Positions 29,588 to 39,125 of a stretch of 64,000 nt of DNA are shown in pieces; position 1 is the stretch's first letter; the number at the start of each line of letters is the position of its first letter. The notes under the pieces were generated by a model. It did no database searches, had not been told where the DNA came from, and saw only the letters and a program-made list of their open reading frames with translations. Origin of the DNA: Corynebacterium lactis RW2-5. GTDB lineage: Bacteria > Actinomycetota > Actinomycetes > Mycobacteriales > Mycobacteriaceae. Location of the stretch: the NCBI RefSeq assembly GCF_001274895.1, contig NZ_CP006841.1, forward strand, positions 2,108,001-2,172,000, given 5' to 3'. A program made the translations under genes and the position numbers.

Positions 29588-29838
29588 TAGATTCCACCAA
29601 TACCCCAGCATCCGAGGACGCCGCAGCAGCGCCTGCCGCGCCGTTCATGTCCATACTCAAAGGCAACCCGACACCCGCACAGACCGCAACTCTTGCGCTA
29701 CTGTTCGCAGGCATGGCTAACGCAGCCGGGGCTGAAGAGGACAAGGGCCCGCGTAACCAGTGGGGCCGGCTGGAGGAAGGCTTCCACCAGCCGCACCAGT
29801 ACGTTCCGGGAACTTTCCGAAACGTCCACTTCTACTAG
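29584..29838 (+). CDS. accE: Acyl-CoA carboxylase epsilon subunit
   Basis: 84 residues beginning with a GTG inside the dtsR1 stop (GTGA). An Ala-rich start is followed by [20 protein letters not shown], the conserved epsilon-subunit helix, and then [20 protein letters not shown]. In actinobacteria epsilon stabilises the AccBC-AccD complex. The overlap implies coupled translation. Confidence 0.88.
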   Translation: MIDSTNTPASEDAAAAPAAPFMSILKGNPTPAQTATLALLFAGMANAAGAEEDKGPRNQWGRLEEGFHQPHQYVPGTFRNVHFY

Positions 29839-29900
29839 TAGTTTTCATCGCTGATGGTGAGGGCTCACACCCCCGCCTTCTCCCAGCGGTCTGACATCAT

Positions 29901-29935
29901 AAAGGCCACCAATGAAAGTTCAATGGTGGCCTTTT
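29901..29935 (+). terminator. Rho-independent terminator after accE
   Basis: AAAGGCCACCA / TGGTGGCCTTTT with a 12-base loop. It lies inside the 5' extension of the next open frame, which argues for the later start of the lipoprotein gene. Confidence 0.88.
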
Positions 29936-29959
29936 ACTGTGTTCACTACACTTGAACTT

Positions 29960-30832
29960 ATGAAGAGAAATGCCGTACTAGCCGGACTGGCCGCTTTCGC
30001 CCTGATACTTTCGGGATGTTCCCCTTCAGCTGAGGACTCGACGGACAGCAGTGCTGCCGCCGAGCGCATCGTTTCGTTGTCTCCTACTGCGACGGAGACG
30101 CTGTACGAAATCGGCGCGGGCAATCAGGTGGTTGCAGTTGATTCGAACTCGAATGTGCCAACCGATGCTCCTCGACGTGATTTCAGTGGTTTCAAGCCCA
30201 ATCCTGAGGCTGTTCTCGCCGAGAACCCCGATCTTGTTATTGCCAGCGACGACACTAACGGTCTCGGAGAGGCACTGGATGCAGTTGGGGTCAAGCTCCT
30301 GCTTCTTCCTGCCGCCACATCCTTCGAGGATGCGTACCAGCAGGTAGAGAAAATTGGCGAGGCGACCGGACACCGCAAGGAATCGCAGCAGGTCGTCGAG
30401 GAGATGCGCACCGGCATTAGCAAAGCCGTCCAGGAGGTACCCGAAAAGATTCGTAATTCAGGACTGAGTTACTTCCACGAGGCTGACCCGAGCCTCTACA
30501 GTGCTGGTGGCGGCACTTTCATTGGTCAGGCCTATGGACTGCTTGGGCTGAAGTCCATTGCAGGTGACAGCGCTGATTATCCGCAGCTGTCGAACGAGGC
30601 TGTCATCGCTGCTAATCCGGATTTCATTTTCCTCGCCGACCACGGTTCGGCAGGCGGGGTAACTCCCGAGGCTGTCTCTGCCCGCCCCGGCTGGAATGAA
30701 ATTGATGCGGTGAAAAGCAATCGGATTGAGCCGCTCGATCCTGACCTTGCTAGTCGCTGGGGGCCGCGCCTGCCGGAGTTGATTCGCTCGATTGCGACTG
30801 TTCTGAAGGCTTACCAGCCTGCTCACGCCTAA
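29960..30832 (+). CDS. ABC transporter substrate-binding lipoprotein (BtuF/heme-siderophore type)
   Basis: 290 residues: a lipoprotein signal peptide MKRNAVLAGLAAFALILSGC, then RIVSLSPTATETLYEIGAGN and FKPNPEAVLAENPDLVIASD of the type III binding fold used for corrinoids and iron chelates. The BtuF-like opening and cobF in the same window favour a corrinoid, but heme or a siderophore is possible. TACACT sits 7 bases before the ATG. It heads a three-gene importer. Confidence 0.87.
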   Translation: MKRNAVLAGLAAFALILSGCSPSAEDSTDSSAAAERIVSLSPTATETLYEIGAGNQVVAVDSNSNVPTDAPRRDFSGFKPNPEAVLAENPDLVIASDDTNGLGEALDAVGVKLLLLPAATSFEDAYQQVEKIGEATGHRKESQQVVEEMRTGISKAVQEVPEKIRNSGLSYFHEADPSLYSAGGGTFIGQAYGLLGLKSIAGDSADYPQLSNEAVIAANPDFIFLADHGSAGGVTPEAVSARPGWNEIDAVKSNRIEPLDPDLASRWGPRLPELIRSIATVLKAYQPAHA

Positions 30833-30899
30833 GTGGTTTTAAGGAAACAAGCAAATCTTGTGATACCTCATCTTGAATTTTTCGTACCCGGGCGGCGAG

Positions 30900-31910
30900 A
30901 TGTTTAAAGGAACGCTGTCAATCACGGTGGGCATCTGCGCGGTTGTTGCAACGCTCATTCTCGGTATTTTCATTGGGGCTGCGCCGCTTCCCGTCGCTGG
31001 AGTCTTTCATACTTTGTCGTTTGGCTTACTCGGTGGCCCCGATTCCGCCCTGAGTGCTCGGGAGTCGGCGATTCTGCTTAACGTCCGCCTTCCCCGTGTC
31101 GCGATGGCGGCGCTCGTCGGAACGGCCCTGGCTATTGCCGGCGCAACCTATCAAGCTGTGTTTAGGAATCCCCTGGCAGACCCGTACCTATTGGGAATTT
31201 CATCGGGTGCAGCCCTCGCGGTCACGGTGGCTATTTTGTTCGGCGCTGCCGCGGCGATGATTCCGATCGTGGGCTTCGCGGGCGGGATCGTAGCGGTGGT
31301 GGTTACCTATATTGCGGGCAATTCTCTGGGGGATCGGTCGTCGCCCGTCACCGTTATCCTTGCTGGTGTGGCTGTCGCGGCCTTCGCTAATGCCGCTCAG
31401 CAGTTCCTTCTCCAACGTAATGAGGACTCGCTGCGCATTATTTATGGCTGGATGTTGGGCCAGCTTGGCGCATCGTCGTGGAGGGGTGTCCTCTACTCGG
31501 CGATTCCGGTGCTGGTAGGTGTCGTCGCGGTCCTCATGTCCGCGCGTGCCTTGGATGTCTTGAGCGTCGGGGATACGGAGGCCGCGTCGCTCGGACTGAA
31601 CGTAGGCGGTGTCAGGGTCGCCCTGGTCGCCGCCGCGACTCTAATTGCGGCTGCTTCAGTGAGCGTGTCCGGGCTGATTGGTTTTGTGGGAATCATTGTT
31701 CCTCATGCCCTTCGGATTATCGTCGGGCCGGGCCACAGGCTGCTTCTGCCTCTAGTTGCGCTGTGGGGTGCCGCTTTTCTGCAGGTGGCGGACATTGTGG
31801 GGCGAACCGTCATGTCGCCGGCTGAGGTCCCCGTCGGCGTGGTCACCGCCGCCGTCGGTGGCCCGTTCTTCCTGTATTTGCTGCGTCGCTACGGAAGGTC
31901 GAAGTCTTGA
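30900..31910 (+). CDS. FecCD/BtuC-family ABC transporter permease
   Basis: 336 residues, about ten membrane segments, with LNVRLPRVAMAALVGTALAI, FRNPLADPYLLGISSGAAL and the C-terminal SGLIGFVGIIVPHALRIIVG and SPAEVPVGVVTAAVGGPFFL, all standard for this family. I take ATG MFKGTLS; a TTG nine codons upstream is the alternative. Overlaps the ATPase gene by one base. Confidence 0.92.
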   Translation: MFKGTLSITVGICAVVATLILGIFIGAAPLPVAGVFHTLSFGLLGGPDSALSARESAILLNVRLPRVAMAALVGTALAIAGATYQAVFRNPLADPYLLGISSGAALAVTVAILFGAAAAMIPIVGFAGGIVAVVVTYIAGNSLGDRSSPVTVILAGVAVAAFANAAQQFLLQRNEDSLRIIYGWMLGQLGASSWRGVLYSAIPVLVGVVAVLMSARALDVLSVGDTEAASLGLNVGGVRVALVAAATLIAAASVSVSGLIGFVGIIVPHALRIIVGPGHRLLLPLVALWGAAFLQVADIVGRTVMSPAEVPVGVVTAAVGGPFFLYLLRRYGRSKS

Positions 31911-32734
31911 TGATTTTTCCCATGCTTTTCGCACGCGTGACCGAGCCCGGTCGCGTAGATGATGCGTCGTTGGGCGCGGTCGAGCTACGCGATGTTTCTT
32001 TCACATATCCCGGCAGCTCTCAACCGGTTTTGTCATCCGTGCAGCTTCGGGCGAGTGCTGGCCAGTGGGTTAGCTTGATCGGCCCGAACGGCTGTGGCAA
32101 GTCGACGCTGTTGCGCTGTATTGGTGGTTTGTCTCATTCCACGGGCGAGCTTGCTGTCGGTGGTATTGACCCGCGCATGAGCCCCCGCGCCGCAGTCGCA
32201 CGGCGAGTGGCCCTTATGCCGCAGCAGCCCGTGGTCCCCGAGGGAATGCTTATCAGGGAGTACATAACCTTGGGTCGTGCACCGTATAGAGGTCGCGGCC
32301 AGCAGGTTGTCGACGATGTCGTCGTCAGGTTGGGGCTGGAGAAGTACGTCTCGCGTCGTCTTACTGATGTTTCCGGTGGTGAGCTCCAGCGTGTCGTTTT
32401 AGCGAGGGCTTTGGCCCAACAGCCTACGATTTTACTTCTCGACGAGCCCACGTCCGCCCTCGATATTGGCAAGGCGCAGCAGGTGATGGAGCTGGTGGAT
32501 GGCATTCGCAAAGAATCCAAGCTCACCGTCATTGCTGCGCTGCACGACCTGACTCTCGCAGCGCAGTACAGCGATAGGGTCGTGTTCTTGGAGCATGGGT
32601 GTGTTATTGCTGATGGCGAGCCTTCCGATGCACTGACTGAGGATCGTATTGAAGGTGTCTATGAGGCCTCGGTCCGTGTCATGGAGCAAAAGGGCGCCCC
32701 GGTTATCATTCCGGAACGCCCTACCTGGTCTTAG
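31910..32734 (+). CDS. ABC transporter ATP-binding protein (FecE/BtuD type)
   Basis: 274 residues with Walker A GPNGCGKST, Q-loop MPQQPVVPEG, signature VSGGELQRVVLARALA, Walker B TILLLDEPTSALD and the switch His in ALHDLTLA. It energises the importer with the two upstream genes. Start ATG in TGATG, sharing a base with the permease stop. Confidence 0.93.
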   Translation: MIFPMLFARVTEPGRVDDASLGAVELRDVSFTYPGSSQPVLSSVQLRASAGQWVSLIGPNGCGKSTLLRCIGGLSHSTGELAVGGIDPRMSPRAAVARRVALMPQQPVVPEGMLIREYITLGRAPYRGRGQQVVDDVVVRLGLEKYVSRRLTDVSGGELQRVVLARALAQQPTILLLDEPTSALDIGKAQQVMELVDGIRKESKLTVIAALHDLTLAAQYSDRVVFLEHGCVIADGEPSDALTEDRIEGVYEASVRVMEQKGAPVIIPERPTWS

Positions 32735-32748
32735 CCAGTCAATCTGAG

Positions 32749-33246
32749 TCAGTCGATATCCTCATCGAGCTCTCGATCGAGCCTGCGCTGGTCTCGGTCG
32801 CGCACCGCAGGGTAGATGACCTTGAAGGCAAAGAGTACGGCAGCAAGTCCCATGCCGACACCTACGATAGCTTCAGTTAGGTAGCCTGCCAGCTCCATTC
32901 CAATCATCATCTGCGATCGGGCCATACCGGCGATCCACAGCAAGATGATGACCCCCAAGGCCACGGCTTCCCCCTTGGAAATCCTATTGATTCGCGGCAG
33001 CGGAATCCTTTTCCTCAGCCAGCCCTGCCCGATGAGAAGGGAGAAAAGCGGCACGAGGAAGATCGCAACCGCCGCGGTCTCCATGTTCTGCCCCGGCATG
33101 GCCCAAATCAGCACGACTGCCAGCAGGTAGCACAGCCACATCATCGCGGTGAAGCCGACTGTAGAAGACTGGTGCAGCAGCATGCGCTGGTATTCGTCAT
33201 CGACGGTCGCTTCGTAGCGATGAATTACGGAGTCTGCGTATGACAT
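32749..33246 (-). CDS. Four-segment membrane protein paired with an XRE regulator
   Basis: 165 residues with four hydrophobic segments (about 30-48, 57-75, 90-108, 122-145) and a charged tail RDRDQRRLDRELDEDID. I do not recognise a family. It starts 2 bases after the stop of the XRE regulator gene; such pairs are common, with the regulator controlling its own operon. Function unknown. Confidence 0.7.
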   Translation of the reverse strand: MSYADSVIHRYEATVDDEYQRMLLHQSSTVGFTAMMWLCYLLAVVLIWAMPGQNMETAAVAIFLVPLFSLLIGQGWLRKRIPLPRINRISKGEAVALGVIILLWIAGMARSQMMIGMELAGYLTEAIVGVGMGLAAVLFAFKVIYPAVRDRDQRRLDRELDEDID

Positions 33247-33248
33247 TT

Positions 33249-33470
33249 CTACTCTCCTTCTTCCGCAGTGGAATCAAAGATTTCTTCGACTGTTTTCCCT
33301 AATACTTTGCAAATTCCTAGGGCCAAGTACACCGACGGTGAATAGTTGCCGCGTTCGATGTTGGCGATTGTCTGCCGGGAAACTCCGACTGCTACCGCCA
33401 GATCCGCCTGGCTCAATTCCGCCCAACGCCGGTACTTGCGCACGAGGTTCGAACGATTTTCTTCGCCCAC
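33249..33470 (-). CDS. XRE/Cro-family helix-turn-helix regulator
   Basis: 73 residues, almost only a DNA-binding domain: LSQADLAVAVGVSRQTIANI and ERGNYSPSVYLALGICKVLG, close to the YozG/YgzD type. It probably regulates itself and the downstream membrane protein. Confidence 0.88.
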   Translation of the reverse strand: MGEENRSNLVRKYRRWAELSQADLAVAVGVSRQTIANIERGNYSPSVYLALGICKVLGKTVEEIFDSTAEEGE

Positions 33471-33625
33471 CTTGCCAACCTCACTTAACTTATTGTCAAC
33501 TTTACTTTACATATAAAGATCCGCCATGACAAGTATCTTTTACATTTTTGCCCGCACCCCGCCTATGGCCGCCCCGTCAATGCTCTATCTGTGCCCATCG
33601 GCCGGAAGCCCTACACTGATTATCC

Positions 33626-34228
33626 ATGAGCACCCCCCGCATCGTCCTTGCATCCACATCCCCCTCTCGCCTATCAATACTGCGCGGTGCCGGGATTGAA
33701 CCCATCACCGCTGCACCCGAGGTTGATGAAGACACACTCATCGCCTCGCTTGCCGACGCCTCCCCCGCCCATGTCGTCGAAACACTCGCGAAAGCGAAAG
33801 CACACGCCGTAGCAGAAAGATTCCCCGACGATGTCGTTATCGGAGGCGACTCAATGCTCTTGATTGATGGCGAGTTACAAGGAAAGCCACACACGGTCGA
33901 GCGGACTATCGCTCGCTGGCAATCCCAGCGCGGCCGCACGGCAGAGTTGATTACCGGGCACTGCATCGTCACTCCTAAGGGAGAGCATGTGGAGGCGGCG
34001 ATTACCACTTTGGACTTCGCCGAGGTGAGCGATGAGGACATCCGCGCATACGCGCAGACCGGGGAGCCCCTCAAGTGCGCTGGCGCTTTCACTCTCGAGG
34101 CCATGGGCGGCTGGTTCATCGACGGAATCAACGGCGACCCATCGAGCGTGATTGGACTCTCGCTGCCAGTCGTGCGGCGAGCGCTCTACAGGTACGGTTA
34201 TTCCGTCTCACAGTTCTGGAATAAGTAA
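33626..34228 (+). CDS. Maf-family nucleotide pyrophosphatase
   Basis: 200 residues: N-terminal VLASTSPSRLSILRGAGIEP (the S-P-R motif), VVIGGDSMLLIDG, GKPHTVE and ISYEVE-like C-terminal pieces with GDPSSVIGLSLPVVRRAL. Maf proteins hydrolyse non-canonical or standard NTPs to NMP and are tied to division arrest. TACACT 8 bases before the ATG. Confidence 0.92.
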   Translation: MSTPRIVLASTSPSRLSILRGAGIEPITAAPEVDEDTLIASLADASPAHVVETLAKAKAHAVAERFPDDVVIGGDSMLLIDGELQGKPHTVERTIARWQSQRGRTAELITGHCIVTPKGEHVEAAITTLDFAEVSDEDIRAYAQTGEPLKCAGAFTLEAMGGWFIDGINGDPSSVIGLSLPVVRRALYRYGYSVSQFWNK

Positions 34229-34230
34229 AC

Positions 34231-34280
34231 AAAACCGCATTCCTGCGACCTCGGAATTCGGGCCGCCGGAATGCGGTCTT
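34231..34280. terminator. Bidirectional terminator between maf and the Cj0069-type gene
   Basis: ACCGCATTCC (34234-34243) / GGAATGCGGT (34268-34277) between converging genes, with an inner CCTCGG/CCG pairing. A-rich on the left and T-containing on the right. Confidence 0.7.
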
Positions 34281-34312
34281 GCAGCTTTTAGGCCAGCTCG
34301 GGCGGGTTGAGA

Positions 34313-35368
34313 CTACTTAACGGCCTCAACGCGCTTGATAGCTTCCTGAGCGACGAGCTCTTGGATGCCCATGTCGAGCTCGGAAGTGAATCCGACGCAG
34401 GAGCAGTTGATCTCGCCGAGGACGTAGGTATCCTCGCCGTTTTCACCGTCGGCAAGCATGAAGTCGGCGGTCCAGATCAGCGGGATGTTGTCACCCCCGA
34501 GCTTCTCGGCGATAACCGGACGAACCTCGGCAAACATGTCAACGAGATCCTGCCAATCCTCCGGCTTGTCGTAGGTGTACTTAGCGCCAGAGAACAGGGT
34601 TGCAGAGAAGTTGTCCCCACCGGCTGCCGGCTTCTTGTGGACGACGAAAACCGGGTGCGGGCCGACCAGCAGAATACGAATCTCCCCCTCAACAATGCGC
34701 GGCATGAAGCGCATATCGACGAGCATGCCATTGTCTCCGATGATGTACTGGTCACAGAAGTCCATGAACTCGCCGAGCTTGCGAACCTCAGTGTGGTTGT
34801 CGACGGCCTCGGTGCAGCGCAGCATGGTGTCGAGCGGCAGAGCGGTGCCCGGCTCAACGGAGGCTGCGAGCTCCTTGTCCTCCAGCTGAACACGCCAAAT
34901 GCCGGAACCCGTGGAGCCGCGGTTCTGCTTCAGGACGCGCTCACCGTAGGACAGGGAGGTCGGGAAAGTCTTGTGGAAGGTCTCGACATCGTAGTATGCG
35001 GCGGTGTCGGCCGGAACCAGGTCGGTGGTGTTCAGCTTGACCAGTGCATCCTTAGCGCCGTAAGCCATCATCTCGACCGGAGTGGACATACCGACGAGCC
35101 CCGCGCCGGAGAGCTTGGTGAGAAGCTCGAAGTAGCCCTTCTCGCCGCCTGGAATGTTGCCCGGATTAACACGGGAGATGTAGCCGTCAAAATTCTCGGA
35201 GACATAGTCGAAGATGGCGTCCGACCACTCCGGACGGTAGTAGACGACCTCGGAGGACCAGCCAGCTTCGCGAATTGCGTTGACGATGGGCATGGTGTCC
35301 TTGCGATGGCCATCAAAGTACTTGTCCGAGCCGCCTTCGACCTCAAAAACGACGATGTTCTTGTGCAC
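34313..35368 (-). CDS. Cj0069-family protein (ATP-grasp-like)
   Basis: 351 residues, start GTG chosen because AAAGGAG lies 5-6 bases upstream. Features: NIVVFEVEGGSDKYFDGHRK, SRVNPGNIPGGEKGYFELL, RVLKQNRGSTGSGIWRVQL (a glycine loop like an ATP-grasp lid), and VLGEINCSCVGFTSELDMG, where an ATP-grasp metal site would be. I recall the family name but no tested function; a carboxylate-amine ligase activity is only an inference. An upstream ATG at 35431 gives a longer, less likely form. Confidence 0.68.
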   Translation of the reverse strand: MHKNIVVFEVEGGSDKYFDGHRKDTMPIVNAIREAGWSSEVVYYRPEWSDAIFDYVSENFDGYISRVNPGNIPGGEKGYFELLTKLSGAGLVGMSTPVEMMAYGAKDALVKLNTTDLVPADTAAYYDVETFHKTFPTSLSYGERVLKQNRGSTGSGIWRVQLEDKELAASVEPGTALPLDTMLRCTEAVDNHTEVRKLGEFMDFCDQYIIGDNGMLVDMRFMPRIVEGEIRILLVGPHPVFVVHKKPAAGGDNFSATLFSGAKYTYDKPEDWQDLVDMFAEVRPVIAEKLGGDNIPLIWTADFMLADGENGEDTYVLGEINCSCVGFTSELDMGIQELVAQEAIKRVEAVK

Positions 35369-35915
35369 AGATACTCCTTTTTGGATGGTGTGGGGCATGG
35401 GGCACTTTGACGCCTTTAAAGACTCTGGCATATAAGCACCGAGCGAACCGCAAAGTCATCTCGTTTCGGACGCCCTTATTGCCCGTTTCCTTCGGTCAAG
35501 CCAACATTTTTCTACGCTGGCTCTTAGGAAAATTTTAGGCCATTTACTGAGCTGACCGCCTACCCAAATGCCCGGTTTTACCCCCGACTGTGAGCCGTAT
35601 CCCAGCGCCGCACGAGACAGCAGCCGACCAACTGATTTCGCAGGTCACAGAGCCGTGGCTCTGGGGCCACCCGACACGCCAAACCGTCGATTCTTCACGC
35701 CCACCAAATCCCGAATCACTTCGCTCCAAGGAACAGCACAGAGCGCATCGACGCCCGGCAATGTTTCCGCCATTGCACCGATTAGCAAGAAGTTACACCG
35801 GGCGCTTAGCCCTGTCTCCACGCTGGGCCGTAGACTAAATGAGAATAGACATTGCTTCGATTTTCAAACTTGTCACAAATAGACCCTCGACTAGTTACGC
35901 GTTAAGGGAGTTCCG
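35369..35915. other. Intergenic region, no convincing gene
   Basis: About 550 bases between the divergent Cj0069-type gene and the sulfurtransferase gene. Several short open frames exist on both strands (for example 35590-35838 plus) but none has a recognisable product or a good ribosome site. It should hold two promoters. Confidence 0.5.
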
Positions 35916-36824
35916 ATGGTCGCCCCGTACGATCCGCACCCAATTTTTCAGCAGTACGCCCACCCCGAGCGAATTGTCTCCAGTTCTTGGCTTGCCGCCC
36001 GGCTGGGCACTCCGGGACTCAAGGTCGTCGAATCCGACGAGGACATGCTGCTCTATGACATCGGGCACATCCCCGGAGCGGTCCGCATCGACTGGCACCG
36101 CGACCTCAACGACCCCGTGATGCGCGATTACATCAGCCCCGAGGCCTTCGCCGAGCTCATGAGCTCCAAGGGCATCTCCCGCGACGACACCGTGGTGATT
36201 TATGGGGATAAGTCGAACTGGTGGGCCGCGTACACCCTCTGGGTATTCGAGCTGTTTGGACACCCCGATGTCCGCTTGCTCAACGGCGGTCGCGACGCCT
36301 GGATGACCGAGGAGCGTGACACAAGCTTCGAGGTGCCCGATTACCCACGCACTGATTATCCCGTAGTCCAGCGCAACGACGAGGCCCTGCGCGCATACGC
36401 CAAAGACACCCTCGAGGCCATTGGCAACACCCCGCTGATTGATGTGCGCACGCCCGAGGAGTACGCCGGCACCCGCACTCATATGATCGATTATCCGCAA
36501 GAGGGCGTTCTGCGCGGCGGACACATTCCGACGGCAGTAAACGTCCCGTGGAATCAATCGGTACACCCAAACTCCCGGTTCCGTGACCGCGAGGAACTAG
36601 AAGAGATCTATGCCGGTGTCGAGCAAAGCTCCGACACCATTGTCTATTGCCGCATCGGCGAGCGCAGCGCGCATACCTGGTTTGTTTTGCGATACCTGCT
36701 GGGCTACGAGAACGTTCGCAATTACGACGGCTCGTGGGTCGAGTGGGGCAACATGATTCGGATGCCAATCGCGCAGGGCTCCGATCCCGGTTCGCTTGAC
36801 GACGGGCAGTCACGAGCACGCTAG
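35916..36824 (+). CDS. Thiosulfate/3-mercaptopyruvate sulfurtransferase (tandem rhodanese)
   Basis: 302 residues, two rhodanese domains. The N-terminal one ([37 protein letters not shown]) has lost the catalytic cysteine, replaced by the DKSNWWA loop. The C-terminal one has [23 protein letters not shown] and the active loop CRIGERS. It transfers sulfur from thiosulfate or mercaptopyruvate to cyanide or thiols. AAGGGAG precedes the ATG. Confidence 0.92.
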   Translation: MVAPYDPHPIFQQYAHPERIVSSSWLAARLGTPGLKVVESDEDMLLYDIGHIPGAVRIDWHRDLNDPVMRDYISPEAFAELMSSKGISRDDTVVIYGDKSNWWAAYTLWVFELFGHPDVRLLNGGRDAWMTEERDTSFEVPDYPRTDYPVVQRNDEALRAYAKDTLEAIGNTPLIDVRTPEEYAGTRTHMIDYPQEGVLRGGHIPTAVNVPWNQSVHPNSRFRDREELEEIYAGVEQSSDTIVYCRIGERSAHTWFVLRYLLGYENVRNYDGSWVEWGNMIRMPIAQGSDPGSLDDGQSRAR

Positions 36825-36843
36825 CCACATCGCAGTGCCCCAC

Positions 36844-36875
36844 ATGGCCGCTCCCCTCATCGGGGGAGCGGCCAT
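36844..36875 (+). terminator. Terminator-like hairpin after the sulfurtransferase gene
   Basis: Perfect 13-base arms ATGGCCGCTCCCC / GGGGAGCGGCCAT with a 6-base loop. It lacks a clear T run. Confidence 0.65.
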
Positions 36876-37167
36876 TGCACTACAAATCACTTCTTTTATC
36901 TACAAATCAAGTTTTTTGCAGTGGTGACACCTACCAAAATCACACCCTCACACTTTTGAACACTGCTCAAGGCAACAATTCCTACCCCCTTATGTAGCGC
37001 CCAAAAGAAGGTCCCTCCCCCTTTCTGTGCCACAATAGAGGCGTTGGGTTGCACGCTGTTAGCTACTGACCGGCTACAACGTGCCCTATGAATATTTGTC
37101 GCAAATCACTGCCCTGTAGACACCGGGTTAACGGGTCTCGGGGCAACCACGAAAAATGGAGGATTTC
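36876..37167. promoter_or_regulatory. accBC upstream region with TACAAATCA direct repeats
   Basis: Nearly 300 bases without a gene. TACAAATCA occurs at 36881-36889 and 36901-36909, exactly 20 bases (two helical turns) apart. The 3' end carries the strong ribosome site GGAGG (37158-37162). A long leader is likely. Confidence 0.5.
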
Positions 37168-38943
37168 GTGTCCGAGCAGACCACTGAAAAAATCACGAAG
37201 GTTCTCGTCGCCAACCGTGGCGAGATTGCTGTTCGCGTAATTCGCGCCGCGAAAGACGCGGGCATTCCTTCCGTCGCCGTCTACGCTGAGCCGGATGCGG
37301 ATGCTCCTTTCGTGAAGATGGCAGACGAGGCTTTCGCACTGGGCGGCACCACCTCCGCAGAGTCCTACCTCGTTTTCGACAAGATTCTGGATGCGGCTAA
37401 GAAGTCCGGAGCCAACGCCATCCACCCGGGTTACGGCTTTCTGTCTGAAAACGGCGACTTCGCCGAGGCAGTTGAGAACGCTGGCCTGATTTGGATTGGC
37501 CCGTCGCCGGAGTCCATTCGTGCACTGGGCGACAAGGTCACTGCTCGCCACATCGCATTGAAGGCCAATGCTCCGATGGCTCCGGGTACCAAGGAGCCGG
37601 TCAAGGATGCCGACGAGGTTGTCGCCTTTGCCAAGGAACACGGTCTGCCCATCGCCATTAAGGCAGCTTTCGGTGGTGGCGGCCGCGGCATGAAGGTCGC
37701 CCACAAGATGGAGGAGGTCGCTGACCTCTACGAGTCCGCTACTCGTGAGGCTGTCGCTGCTTTCGGCCGCGGCGAGTGCTTCGTTGAGCGCTACCTGGAC
37801 AAGGCTCGCCACGTCGAGTGCCAGGTTCTGGCAGATAAGCACGGCAACGTTGTCGTCGCCTCCACCCGTGACTGCTCTCTCCAGCGCCGCTTCCAGAAGC
37901 TGGTCGAGGAGGCTCCGGCCCCGTTCTTGACCGAGGAGCAGGACCAGCGTCTGCGCCAGTCCGCAAAGGACATCTGCAAGGAGGCTGGTTACTACGGCGC
38001 CGGTACCGTTGAGTACCTGGTCGGCAACGACGGCCTGATTAACTTCCTCGAGGTCAACACCCGCCTCCAGGTTGAGCACCCGGTCACTGAAGAGGTCACC
38101 GGCCTCGACCTGGTTCGCGAGCAGTTCTCAATCGCCGAGGGGCGCGAGCTCTCCCTGAAGGAAGACCCGGAGATGCACGGTCACGCCTTCGAGTTCCGCA
38201 TCAACGGCGAGGACGCTGGCACCAACTTCATGCCGGCCCCGGGCACCATCACCAAGTACGTCGAGCCGTCCGGCCCTGGCGTCCGCATGGACACCGGCAT
38301 CAAGGAGGGCGACGTCATTGGTGGACAGTTCGACTCCATGCTCGCGAAGCTGATCGTCTGGGGCAAAGACCGCGACGAGGCCCTGCGCCGCTCCGCTCGC
38401 GCACTGGCTGAGTACGAGGTTGAGGGCCTGGCTACCGTCATCCCGTTCCACCGCCACATCGTGGAGAACCCGGCATTCGTCGGAAACGGCGAGGGCTTCG
38501 GCGTCTACACCAAGTGGATTGAGGAAGAGTGGGAGAACCCGATTGCTCCTTACGATGGCGATTCTGACGCTGACACTGACACCATTCCGGCACAGAAGGT
38601 TGTCGTCGAGATCGATGGCCGTCGTGTAGAGGTTGCCCTGCCGGGCGACCTGGCTCTGGGCGGCGGCGCAGGTGGCGCTAAGAAGAAGTCCAAGAAGAAG
38701 CGTGCCGGTGGCTCCAAGAAGGCCGCTTCCGGCGACGCTGTCGTTGCCCCGATGCAGGGCACTGTCATCAAGGTCAACGTTGAAGAAGGCCAGGAAGTCT
38801 CCGAGGGCGATACCGTGGTCGTTCTCGAGGCCATGAAGATGGAGAACCCGGTCAAGGCTCACAAGGCCGGCGTTGTCACCGGACTCTCCGCAGAAGCTGG
38901 CGCGGGCGTCGGCAAGGGCGATGTCCTGATGGAGCTGAAGTAA
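37168..38943 (+). CDS. accBC: Acyl-CoA carboxylase alpha chain: biotin carboxylase fused to biotin carrier (AccBC)
   Basis: 591 residues, the size of C. glutamicum AccBC. The ATP-grasp biotin carboxylase (about 1-450) shows [57 protein letters not shown] and [21 protein letters not shown] Lys/Ala/Gly linker ([15 protein letters not shown]) leads to the biotinyl domain with [12 protein letters not shown], modified on the central Lys by BirA. GTG start chosen because GGAGG lies 5 bases upstream; the ATG at 37156 overlaps that ribosome site. It serves all AccD/DtsR partners. Confidence 0.95.
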   Translation: MSEQTTEKITKVLVANRGEIAVRVIRAAKDAGIPSVAVYAEPDADAPFVKMADEAFALGGTTSAESYLVFDKILDAAKKSGANAIHPGYGFLSENGDFAEAVENAGLIWIGPSPESIRALGDKVTARHIALKANAPMAPGTKEPVKDADEVVAFAKEHGLPIAIKAAFGGGGRGMKVAHKMEEVADLYESATREAVAAFGRGECFVERYLDKARHVECQVLADKHGNVVVASTRDCSLQRRFQKLVEEAPAPFLTEEQDQRLRQSAKDICKEAGYYGAGTVEYLVGNDGLINFLEVNTRLQVEHPVTEEVTGLDLVREQFSIAEGRELSLKEDPEMHGHAFEFRINGEDAGTNFMPAPGTITKYVEPSGPGVRMDTGIKEGDVIGGQFDSMLAKLIVWGKDRDEALRRSARALAEYEVEGLATVIPFHRHIVENPAFVGNGEGFGVYTKWIEEEWENPIAPYDGDSDADTDTIPAQKVVVEIDGRRVEVALPGDLALGGGAGGAKKKSKKKRAGGSKKAASGDAVVAPMQGTVIKVNVEEGQEVSEGDTVVVLEAMKMENPVKAHKAGVVTGLSAEAGAGVGKGDVLMELK

Positions 38944-39125
38944 GACCTCGGTCAGGCTGCGCCAGGAACATCTAGTTCAGCAGTCAGCCTGAATCCGGTG
39001 GCCTGGGAGCTTAACCTCCAAGGACGGGGTCTGCCATGACCTTTCGAATCGTGGCGGGCCCCGTTTTGCTATCTGGTGTCCGAGCCTGCAACCGCGCTGG
39101 CAGCAATCCCGATAAAGTGGCTTAC

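Noticed and set aside
28022..29611. 529-codon open frame antisense to dtsR1
   Set aside because: Opposite strand of a clear carboxyltransferase gene with strong codon bias; such GC-rich genes produce long shadow frames. The product resembles no protein.
34307..35410. 367-codon open frame antisense to the Cj0069-type gene
   Set aside because: Shadow frame; the minus-strand gene has a ribosome site and meaningful motifs.
35590..35838. 82-codon plus-strand frame (GTG start) in the gap before the sulfurtransferase gene
   Set aside because: No ribosome site, no recognisable motif, and codon use unlike the neighbours.
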